A DNA stretch of 61,153 nt from positions 80,793 through 141,945 of the forward strand of contig CAMPET010000063.1 of the NCBI GenBank assembly GCA_946803715.1, in the 5' to 3' direction. Each line of letters opens with the position of its first letter. Positions within the stretch are counted from its first letter, which is position 1. Made by a program: the position numbers and the translations under genes. The DNA is from Beroe ovata (Eukaryota > Ctenophora > Nuda > Beroida > Beroidae). The notes beneath the pieces are model-generated. The model ran no database searches. It saw only the letters and a list, made by a program, of their open reading frames with translations, and was not told where the DNA came from. Shown piece after piece: positions 24,601 through 33,699 of this stretch.

Positions 24601-24932
24601 GAAAGAGTAGCCAAGTGTAAGTTCGTATGACGTATAATTCTCATCTTCATTTCACTGTTTTTCGTGTGGGATCATTCGTGTTAATTGACTATTTACCCAA
24701 TAACTGGAAATTGATTGGAGTCATTGGACTGGAATCATTGGATCGAAGAGGTGTCGTACATAAACATTAAACAAAGGCAAAGTCCTGTACTGAATGAATT
24801 TAACCAAAATAAAGTCGACGCTATCACAATCAATTGAATCTGATGAGAATGAAGAAGATCAGCAATTACCTTGTCCTGATAGCGGCTTTTCTCTGTCTCT
24901 TGACTTTCCATGACCCTAGTAAGTGCGATCAT
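21692..24932 (-). CDS. FKBP6: FKBP6-type protein (FKBP domain plus TPR repeats)
   Basis: Minus-strand exons with matching phases: 24932-24870, 24598-24410, 24230-24104, 24030-23809, 23707-23577, 22829-22704, 22030-21692; 398 aa. The start MIALTRVMES has an inner Met at 24911. The FKBP domain (about residues 100-205) shows RALVKIHYSSYVEG, STRLRGRPHNFILGDG, FLADHEFCYGKMGVPPRIP and LLFDIEVL. Several aromatic residues of the active FKBP pocket are not kept, so weak or no isomerase activity is expected. TPR-type helices follow (GNENFKKNPKTAY...YLKGYKIL; ILLNLAQSCLEHG). In animals FKBP6 and Drosophila Shutdown act as Hsp90 co-chaperones in piRNA loading; that role here is inferred. A small alternative exon near 22650-22600 is possible but not needed. 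Introns contain a mariner-type MITE and a minisatellite. Confidence 0.8.
22059..22293. mobile_element. Mariner/Tc1-type MITE in FKBP6 intron 6
   Basis: A 235-bp element flanked by TA dinucleotides (22057-22058, 22294-22295). Ends are cagggtatgtcaaaaaaggtgg and its inverted counterpart ending accctg. Arms extend over acgtccatatctcagcttct and its complement. TA duplication and CAGGGTGTGTCAAA-like ends match Tc1/mariner non-autonomous elements. No ORF. Confidence 0.9.
22340..22560. repeat. ~18-20-bp minisatellite of tgtacaatgtgtgcac type
   Basis: More than ten imperfect copies built on acaatgtgtgcacactgt. The unit is itself partly palindromic (tgtacaatgt, gtgcac). Related gtacaatgtac motifs are found at 48775-48980, 54145-54230 and 58610-58680. 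Confidence 0.85.
23231..23279. repeat. Two overlapping palindromes, each with a one-base loop
   Basis: First palindrome 23231-23259: 14-bp arms (tgttattggttgta) around a at 23245. Second 23257-23279: 11-bp arms (acagatacaac) around c at 23268. Both are perfect. They lie in an intron of the FKBP6-type gene. Confidence 0.9.
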
Positions 24933-25374
24933 GTGAGGGTTTTTATTTCTGGTGATTGTCGAGAAAACAGGGTTGCATGAAAATGAATTGTCACACGAAT
25001 CACCTCCAACAATATCATAGAATCATATTAAAGAGAATTCCAGAATGTGATTGTTCGTGAAGTCTTTTAAAACAAATAATAAATAAATTGATCTAATTTT
25101 ACTAAGCTCATGTCAAATCAGCATTTAATGAGTTAAATTAGGAAGTGGGAAATAATTGAATTCAATAAAGTTATAACAGCTTAGCGTTAATGAAACGTTA
25201 TTCTATTGTCTATACCGATAAAATATTACCTTGTCAATCTCATCTATGGAAATGATAAGTATCCCCATTGATGGAGAGCACATATTAGAGGAATCATTTT
25301 GTCCTTATTACAGTCAGAATACATCTCAGTAGGTACCTATATTTCGTGGTTTGTAACAGGCGACACCTATCACA

Positions 25375-28300
25375 CTAGGTCGGGTTCATTGTCTCGTCTG
25401 CTGTGAGAGGGTCAGCAACGGCAGTATTGAGAGTGATGTTGTCACGTTCAGCTGGTGATGACGATGTTGGTGGTGTTCTCTGTTGAGGAGTCCTGTTACC
25501 AGTCATAGGGTTACCAGGAGATACCAGGTTACCAACCATCGGGTTACCAGGCGACACCAAGTTACCACCAGGAGACATTGGAGGAGGCATCATACCACCT
25601 GCTGCCGAACTGACTGGTAACATCTTGCTCTTTGCTTTATTCTCAGGTGACAGAATTGAGGGTGGAACACCGCGAGACATAGCCTGATCACGTGACATTG
25701 CTGCAAGTTGAATTTCTCGGTGAGCCATTGAGCTGGCTGGAATATGGGGGAAGTTTGAAATGGTATGGTTTGGAGGTAGGGAAGGATTGCTCATCATAAC
25801 ACCGGGATGTTGCATAGGTTGACTGACAACCAGCTGACAATTGTCGGGCACCATATTCTGTGGCATAGGCATACCACCCTGGTTCTGCACCAGGTTAGAT
25901 GCCGACATGTTGGGTGGGGCTGGCCCCATGCCAGGTATCATACCACCTCCTGGTCCCATTATACCTGTCATGAGAAACTGTTAACTCATATATCCAACAC
26001 GATCACAAATGAACAATGTAAAAGAACAAATTTCCCTACCTCGAGATAAAGAGTTGTCTGCCATCATAGGGCCAGAATGTTGGGTTGTCATGATTGTTTG
26101 CCCACTAACTGGATTGTAGACCATCCTTGGACCCATGTTGCTCCCTTGGACCAGTGCTAGGCCCTGCTGACCAGAATACATAGCCCCTCCCATCCGCTGA
26201 TACATATGCTGTTGCTGCTGCATAGCAATCTGATCGCCTGAGAAGGAAAAATACTGTGATTTTCAGTCAAAATAAAATAATGATTTTCCAACGCTGTTTT
26301 ATATTCTCATCTCTGTGTTTATTACCCATAGATTGTATGGGAAAATGCTGGTTTGGGAGAACTCTCTGGTCCATAACCCCTCTCATCATCATGCTAGGAG
26401 ACATCATGGTTTGGTTGGGCGGCCCACCCATTCGAGTACCCATGCTGGGGGATTGTATCAGTCAAGCGATCGATAACCTAGTGTTTGAAAAGCAAATATC
26501 TGATTCTATTAAAGCAGGGGATTTGGACTCACTGCTGCATCGGTGACATGTTATTGAATCCAGTATTAGGAGATGAGATGTTAGGCGATGGGGGGACCTC
26601 CATACCCTGAAAATTAACCTAAATATTATCGACCGCGGCGTGTTATACCGGCAGTGCGGACAGTGTGCATGTCCGTACGTATATACATAAGAACGAACGA
26701 ACGTAGTCTGATCTCGCGTAACGCGCGCGCGCGCGCCATACATTTCACGCGCAGTTATTCTCACGCGAATGATCATCGCGGCTTACATAACAGTCACTTT
26801 CAGAAGGCTGGCAAACTAGCTGGTTACACACAGTGAGTTAACACAGTAGCTGGTTACACAGTGGGTTACACACTCTTCACTGTCAAAATAGGGTACCTGA
26901 CTGTTTGACTGTCCAAGAGGCGTCGGGTGAGGCGTTGTCATGGGCATGTTCTTATTCCTGTTGGGCATGTTAAGTGAAGCAATGCTCTCGTTGATAGTTC
27001 TACTCTGTGCCATCACATTCTGTGTGATGTCCTGCACTGACGCACTACGCGGCGGTTGTCTGCCCGGAAATGGTCCTCCTTCGGGNAAACGATAATTGCA
27101 CTTTATCGTTTTAGAAAACGATTATCGTTTTAGAAAACGATTATCGCTGCAAATTTAGATTCCGATATTTGGGCTATATTTTCCACCGTGTAGCGTAACG
27201 CGCGCGCGCGCGCGCGCCATACATTTCATGCGCAATTATTCTAAGGCGAATGATCATCGCGGCTTACATAACAGTCACTTTCAGAAGGCTGGCACACAGT
27301 GAGTTAACACAGTAGCTGGTTACACACTGGGTAACACACTCTTCACTGTCAAAATATAGGGTACCTGACTGTTTGACTGTCCAAGAGGCGTCGGGTGAGG
27401 TGTTGTCATGGGCATGTTCTTATTCCTGTTGGGCATGTTAAGTGAAGCTATGCTCTCATTGATAGTTCTACTCTGTGCCATCACATTCTGTGTGATGTCC
27501 TGCACTGATGCACTACGCGGTGGTTGTCTGCCCGGAAATGGTCCTCCTTCGGGAAACATATTCCCCTTCATCATCTGAAACTGTGCGAGACATGGGTGAC
27601 GGTGGTTTCAAAAGTGAGCGGGGAAACGGGGGGAAGGGGATTCGTGACACTATACCTGTGGCCGAGAGCTCATTTCCTCCAGCTTCTTGTGTCTCATCAT
27701 ATTGCTCATAGCATTACCAAGTGTAGCTTTCTTAGTTGCCTGCTTTGCTGCTCCTGTTTTGTGTTCATTGTGTCATCCATGGACAAAAAGAGACACATTG
27801 CTTATCAGAAGTGTTGCTTGTTGTGAAGTGTGAACAATAATTCAGTCGCAAAATATCGCTATGCATCCTCAACTTACCACTTGGATACGATCTTTTGCGG
27901 ATGTTATCGGCGTTTTTGTCCTCATGGTAGTCGAATGTATCGAATATAGCCCTGAAATTTATGGGCGACAGAGTAAATAAGTTGTTAGGTACTGCATAAG
28001 TTGACTCTGTATTACAGAGTGTTATGAAAACTGAATAGTAGGTAGTACTGATCAAGTGAAATATGTTAGTATCACTTTTCAATTGAATTTGTGATTTACC
28101 CTTCGTTCTCTTCGGACGTCAGTTTTGGGGTAGCATTCCGAATGGACCCGGGGTCTTGACCATCATAGGTCGCCGACAGCGATGCAACAACTGGTCTACC
28201 ATACATAGCTGCCGATACCTTTAGAGTTTTCTGTTTCCTGGATTTGATTAGAAGTTATTTGACGAATACCTACAGTTCAACTTAATAAGCTGTGTAAAAC

Positions 28301-28531
28301 GCCCAGATATCATATCACGATTAATGTTGATGAATTGATGATCACTTAGCTAATTAGTCAAACTACGGTTGAAAAATTTTTTGAAAGAGTGTTCAAAAAG
28401 GCTTACATGAGAGCATCGAAACAAGCAGTTAGTTTGCTATCAATACACTTGGTCAAGTCATACTCCATTTCATCATCACTCCCAGGTATCTCCCATCCCT
28501 CCCGTGTCCACATTTCGTCTGTCATGGCCAT
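25375..28531 (-). CDS. Met/Pro-rich nuclear-type protein of unknown function, 541 aa
   Basis: Nine minus-strand exons join in phase: 28531-28407, 28237-28100, 27951-27878, 27753-27656, 27574-27365, 26606-26533, 26444-26326, 26237-26040, 25964-25375. The product starts MAMTDEMWTREGWEIPGSDD. An acidic and amphipathic N-terminal third (YDLTKCIDSKLTACFDALM; FDTFDYHEDKNADNIRKRS) is followed by a basic stretch (KQATKKATLGNAMSNMMRHK). A low-complexity half rich in Met, Pro, Asn and Gln ends TADETMNPT. It resembles transcription co-activator scaffolds in composition, but I do not recognise the family. The ATG lies 6 nt after a tttttag acceptor-like site. Exon 5 is partly duplicated at 26897-27085 next to an N gap. 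Confidence 0.75.
26897..27085 (-). pseudogene. Partial duplicate of exon 5 of the Met/Pro-rich gene
   Basis: Encodes the same residues as 27553-27365 (RSASVQDITQNVMAQ to TPLGQSNSQ) with an intact gtaccc donor, but stops at the N at 27086 and has no acceptor. The flank to 26716 also matches 27193 onward. A redundant contig end is the simplest explanation. The intact exon 27574-27365 is used in the gene model. Confidence 0.8.
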
Positions 28532-28677
28532 TATAAGCTAAAAATGATAATGTGTTGCATGTCAGTATTTTTTTGTTTTCTTTCTACCTCACTCTCATCG
28601 GGATTTGGTTTACATGTGACTGTTGAATGCCACACAATGTCCATAAACCTGAACGGATATGTAGAGTGAAGTAAATA

Positions 28678-29202
28678 CAGGATGTATCAAAAAAGGGGAC
28701 AAAAGTATACGTCCATATCTTAGCTTCTGTTAGGAGCTTCCGGATGAAATTGGAGGTGTGGTAGGTATAAGTAGTAAGTTTTTTCAATTCCCTAGCTCAA
28801 AAACTGCCCGAGTTATCAGCAAAAAACTGACATATAATTTTTTCTTCATTTCTAACGCTGTCTATATCTCCGGTCGTGTTTTGAGTTTAACAATGAAATT
28901 TGCAACGATGATAGACATCACCAACACCTACTTATTCAAAATATTTCAAATATCTACCTCAAAAAATGACGGAGGAATTGCCAAAAATAAAAGAAACGCT
29001 TTTGTCAATTTTATTCATCAACAATCCACGATCTGAGCCTCAAAAAATAAATGCGGACTTGAACCTAACACTCCTCAACTATTCCAGAACAACTCCTGAA
29101 AATTTCATCAGAAAATTTCTCAGAAAACGCCAGGGATGCAACATTTGTAGAGCACACAGATGTGGATGTTTGCTTTCGTCCACTTATTTTTGACACATCC
29201 TT
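28678..29202. mobile_element. Second mariner/Tc1-type MITE, 525 bp
   Basis: Bounded by TA at 28676-28677 and 29203-29204. The left end caggatgtatcaaaaaaggg pairs with the right end ttgacacatcctt. It shares with the 22059 element the internal phrases acgtccatatct.agcttctgtt and ttccggatga, so it is a longer member of the same family. Internal ORFs are under 100 codons with no transposase motif. Confidence 0.85.
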
Positions 29203-31004
29203 TACAATTGCAATACAATACAATATCACTTTCTTTTTTCTCTTTCAGTCTTGTTTTGATTATGTTGCTTTCTCTGTTGAAGATGAGGCTTAATACGCGT
29301 GCAATAACGAATTCATTGTCTTTGATTTACACATAACTATAGATTACGCTTTCCCACCATGTTGGTTATTGATTGGGATATCACACAGACTGGTTGGTTA
29401 TGTATCCGATACATAAACTTAACAGTAAACTATATTCCTATTATGGTTGTATGAAAGTATATTAATAACTACCTACTGAACCCTGCTGAAGCCCCCCCTC
29501 TGACCCTATGCTGACCACCACCGACCCCTTCGTAACTATTCTTTGACCACATGAGCAATGGTCATCACAAGCACTCTAGCACCTAGCAATGGTCTTGTTA
29601 GTCAGAAGGGGGTAGAAATGTCATCAAATAGGGGTCCAAAAGTGGTCCCATGAAGCAATCTCCCTTTGTCTGCAAGTTACCCAAGTCACAGCGTGCATTA
29701 ATCTCAGCTGCCACATCTAAATCTATATTCAAATCCAGATGAATTAAGAGCTAGCTCATGAAAAAGACAAATATTTTCATTGAAATGTTCAAGATTGCCT
29801 CTCGCCCTTAGAAGTCAGAACTCCAAAGTCTTTTTGCTCGTCATTGTGCTTTTAATCCACTAGAGAAAGCTCTAAACCATGTCCCTTTCAAGTTTCAGGT
29901 CTTTCAGTCAGAGAGGGGGTTAGCCATGTGATAACTGATAACTTAGGTCCTTTCTGAGAGGCTTGAGCCATGATTACGGATGATTATGGAAGGGGGAGGA
30001 GAGGGGCAAAATGCTGAAATCTTGGATACATAAAGGGGTAAGACACTGTTGCCTTATTATTGCGCTATTGTTGTCTTATTGTTGTCTTATAGTTACCTTA
30101 TTGTAGCCTTATTCTTTCTTCTATGCTTTGTCCTGTTTAGTAAATAATTCATATTTCCTACACAGCAGTTAAAGCCTGGAATAATTATTTCACTGCTGTC
30201 AAGGCCGCTATTAAAGAAAGTCACTGTAATGCAAACAATATCAATGTTTTGCAAATCAATAATGAGCTTGAGCTCAGAAAGTTTTCCACATAGATAATTT
30301 GCATAAGTGTAAAAACTTTCAAGTGTTCTTTCATGTGTTCTTCTTCAGTCGGTTCTGGTTCTCCTACACCCTGCTGTCTTGGTTGTTCTGCTGCATAGTG
30401 CATCATCTTCACTCTCTCGGCCAACCTCTTCCTTCATTCCTCCCTGTCAAAAAACTTTGCTTCTTTGTCAGCCTGACACAAATCCTCATTGATCCAGTGG
30501 CTCCTACATTTAAAGCCTTTGCCTCCATTGTGCCAAAAATGTGCAATTTCTGGTTTTCTCATTGCTACCACTAAGGGTCTAGGAATATTAGCTCCCTGAA
30601 CCAAATCCAAACCTGCACATTATTGTGATCTCTCTTCCAGTTGCCGGATGTTATCACATGTTGTTGCTCTTGTGCGAGATACAGTGGACGGGACAGATAA
30701 CGACAGACAAGATAAGATAAGAATTTATGGTATAAAACCATCACACATGTCAAGAAAATTTATTCAATACAATCTCTACTGCTGAAAAACGCCACCTTTC
30801 TGTTTAGATGTCCATTGTCATTATGGAAATGAAATACTTAATAAATGTTACTTCCTTTTCTTCTAGCTACCTGAGGGTGAGCCTCAGGTATTCATTAAAT
30901 CTATCCTTTTTGGAGAGATAATTACCACCTTCAATTTTGCTAATAACTTGTTGTAGGATTCTACCCTACCGTCGGTGCGCGCGATTTTCAATCCGCCCTT
31001 NTTT

Positions 31005-31289
31005 CTCTTGTGCGAGATACAGTGTACAGGACAGATAACGACAGATAAGATAAGATAAGAATTTATGGTATAAAACCATCACACATGTCAAGAAAATTTA
31101 TTTAATACAATCTCTACCGCTGAAAAACGCCACCTTTCTGCTTAGGTGTCCATTGTCATTATGGAAATGAAATACTTAATATATGTTACTTCCTTTTCTT
31201 CTAGCTACCTGAGGGTGAGTCCTCAGGTATTCATCAAATCTATCCTTTTTGGAGAGATAATTACCACCTTCAATTTTGCTAATAACTTG
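31005..31289. repeat. Near-identical copy of 30667-30950 across a single-N gap
   Basis: Both copies run from ctcttgtgcgagatacagtg to aattttgctaataacttg with a few substitutions and short indels. The second copy starts four bases after the N at 31001. Likely redundant haplotype contigs, although the surrounding element family is genuinely repeated (20513-20700). Confidence 0.8.
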
Positions 31290-31381
31290 ATGAGAGACAT
31301 ACCAGAAATTACTAGGATTCCATGTTGCAGAAGACATCTTATACTGCTCCAATTCACCCTTAGAAATATCATACATCATAG

Positions 31382-31428
31382 CATGTTGCTAAATTATGTT
31401 TCCAATGGAAACATAATTTAGCAACATG
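31382..31428. repeat. Perfect 47-bp palindrome with one-base loop
   Basis: 23-bp arms, catgttgctaaattatgttt... and its complement, around a single a at 31405. Centre: tttcca-a-tggaaa. It abuts the GC-rich repeat beginning at 31428. Confidence 0.95.
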
Positions 31429-31556
31429 TGCACACGTTGCGCGCCCCTGTTCTACTCGTAAAAAAGTCGTAAAAAGAACCACGGAGAAAAGTCGTAGAAA
31501 GAACCACGGAGACGCGCAGCGCGCGCGTGGAGTATTTGGGTCGTACGCAGCGCAAG
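31428..31556. mobile_element. Second copy of the GC-rich short element
   Basis: Matches 20347-20448 (gtgcacacgttgcgcgcccc, accacggagacgcgcagcgc, ggagtatttgggtc) but carries an internal duplication of a 27-bp segment containing aagtcgta.aaagaaccacgg. No clear flanking duplication here. Confidence 0.65.
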
Positions 31557-32217
31557 ATCAACATAATAATTTCGCACTAAATGGCTCGGATGTGCAGCTG
31601 TGCTATAATGCAATGCACATGCAAATGCTCCTTTTTTCAACTTTTTAATCCACAGAGTGATCAATCAGGGCGCTGGCAAGCGCCCGCAGCCACGGAAAGA
31701 AAATGGGCGTGGTCCCGGCCCGTAGGGCCGGGAGCACTGCCCGAGGCCCGAAGGGCCGAGGGCAGTGCTGGTTTGAAGTGATACGAACTCCCAAAGCAGT
31801 GGTGAAGTCATCCAGCGTTTTTTCAAAAACGCGCTTGCCAGCCCTAATATATAAAAATCTACCAAATCGCCAAAATCGCGATTTTCACGCTATTATTAAA
31901 CAATGTTAACGAAGTCTGTTCACCTTGAAAATTTGTACAGCTCGTCTCTATGTCGATATGAACAAACCCTGAAAATTTCATGCAAATCGGTCCAGCCGTT
32001 TTTCCACAATAAAATAGCGAAAAATAATAAAAACGTCAAAAATTAGTGCCTTACCCGACGACGACGACGACCACCAAAACGGTAATTGAGTAAACTCGAG
32101 AACCATAAAAGATAGAGACATGATCGAAACGGCATATGAAAGCTTGGGACNATTCTCTTCCATTCAATTTGTTAGGTATGTCATAGTAGTTGATCCAGTC
32201 AGTTGATTGTCAGAGCT

Positions 32218-32721
32218 ATGTTGAGAGTTTATCAAGCATACAGAACGAATAACCTCCTCCGATGCAGTTATGTGACAGTTATTAGAGATCATAAAAGGAT
32301 ATTTAAGATAAATTTCCCAAATGAAGTCACATTTAGGGAAAAGCAAAAACTTGCCCGCCATTGGAGGAAATCCATTTCAGATGCACAAGGACTCACTTTA
32401 AAGTTTGATCTGTTGAAAGATCAGAATACCTATACTGTCATGACAGTGCATGAGAAAGTAAAATGTGTTTCCAACCTACTGGATCTTGATCAGTATTTAA
32501 CTGAAAACCTACCTAAGAATGTTGTGCAGAAGTTTGGTAACTTAGAACTTGAGGAAATATTCGAAACTGACACAAACTCTTCAAGAGTAAGTAACTCCAC
32601 TTCTGAAAAGACTCTATACAATGAAATCCTTAAATACCCTTATGCTGCAATACCAAGAAGAACTGTTATTGATCAAAGTAAGTGGAGACTTCGTAATATG
32701 TTCAGAATTGGAATCAATTGA
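32218..32721 (+). CDS. Hypothetical single-exon protein, 167 aa
   Basis: Start chosen at MLRVYQAYRTNN, because a tgattgtcag acceptor-like site ends 4 nt upstream; an in-frame Met lies 15 nt earlier. The first ~30 residues are rich in Arg and hydrophobics with no acidic residue until about residue 26 (RDHKRIFK), compatible with a mitochondrial presequence. The rest is a charged helical protein (TFREKQKLARHWRK; LDLDQYLTENLPKNVV; AAIPRRTVIDQSKW). I do not recognise a family. Codon use looks like that of the neighbouring SCYL2, and it begins the plus-strand gene series. Confidence 0.6.
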   Translation: MLRVYQAYRTNNLLRCSYVTVIRDHKRIFKINFPNEVTFREKQKLARHWRKSISDAQGLTLKFDLLKDQNTYTVMTVHEKVKCVSNLLDLDQYLTENLPKNVVQKFGNLELEEIFETDTNSSRVSNSTSEKTLYNEILKYPYAAIPRRTVIDQSKWRLRNMFRIGIN

Positions 32722-32787
32722 TGACAAATGTGAAACGTTACTTGCTTTCTGTCTCCTCATTTCTTCAGAATTTTCATATGATTGACG

Positions 32788-33500
32788 CAGGCACGTAGAC
32801 AGGGGGGCCGCTCACCCCCCCTCCCCCGGAAAATTTTCTGATGAAAATTTTTAGGGACTTCGCCCTTCCATACAGAACTTAACATCTGGCTTCTAGGGGC
32901 TGCGCCCCAAACCCCTGCTTCTACTTTAAACTGCTTCTTCTTTAAATTGAAGGACAATATGATGTCGTTCTATATCAGGGCAGTGCCCCAAGACCCGTTT
33001 ATTTCCAGTGTAACAAAGCAATGAATGGAAAATTTTGAAGGATTTCACCTTATCAAACAGAACTTAACTTCTGGCTTCTGGCTTCTGGGGGCTGCGCCCC
33101 CAGATCCCTGCTCCTGATTAAAGATTATACTCTGCTTTTGTTTCAATACCTTTGGATATCTCATATCCGAGCACTGCCCTAAAACCACTACCTTTCCATT
33201 GCTACGACAAACAATAAAAAGATAAAAGCAATGTACTCTGCTCCTCTTATTTTTTGCTCCTCTTATTTTTTTGTAACTGTGATATTTTCTTTAATACCAG
33301 ATTTCGTCTACAACACTCAATTTAAAAAAAAAATCCGGGGGGCCTCGCCCCCCTAACAGCCAACCAGGGGAGTTTCCCTGGATACCAATGGGGGCTGCGC
33401 CCCTTTACCCTTGCCAGAGCTTGCTCGCTTCACTCGCTGCCTGAACTCAGCTCGCTTCACTCGTTGAGCCCCCCCCAATAAATGTCTGGCTACATGCCTG
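32788..33500. mobile_element. Non-autonomous DNA element with caggcayg termini
   Basis: Starts caggcacgtagacagggggg and ends with the inverse, ctacatgcctg, giving short terminal inverted repeats. The interior carries repeated ggggctgcgcccc motifs (32898, 33090, 33390 area) and degenerate internal copies of aacttaacatctggcttct. No ORF of note. It fills the gap between the 167-aa ORF and SCYL2. No convincing target duplication. Confidence 0.65.
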
Positions 33501-33699
33501 GATCGACAATAATTTGGATCATTTTATTGAAAACATGATAGCATGGCTAATGGCTTATAGGTTTGAAGTGTGTCTTATTTTCATACCACATTTATTGATA
33601 CTTTCGTCTTTCAACAGTTACCTATTGATTAGAATAAATTTTCTTTGTCTCTTTTCATTTTAAAATCTATATAACCTATATCCATGGCATTAACTTAGG

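Larger units (their letters stand above)
29205..32217. other. Repeat-rich intergenic region
   Basis: 29240-29380 is related to 16975-17130. A minus ORF around 30424-30221 (EPEPTEEEHMKEHLKVFTL) and another at 31379-31176 (MMYDISKGELEQYKMSSA) have no family I recognise. N gaps are at 31001 and 32151. Near 31965-32010 the text aaatttcatgcaaatcggtccagccgttttt matches a common animal transposon-end style. No gene is supported. Confidence 0.55.

Noticed and set aside
30221-31379. Minus-strand ORFs in the repeat region as genes
   Set aside because: Short, no recognised family, and overlapping a segment duplicated across an N gap.
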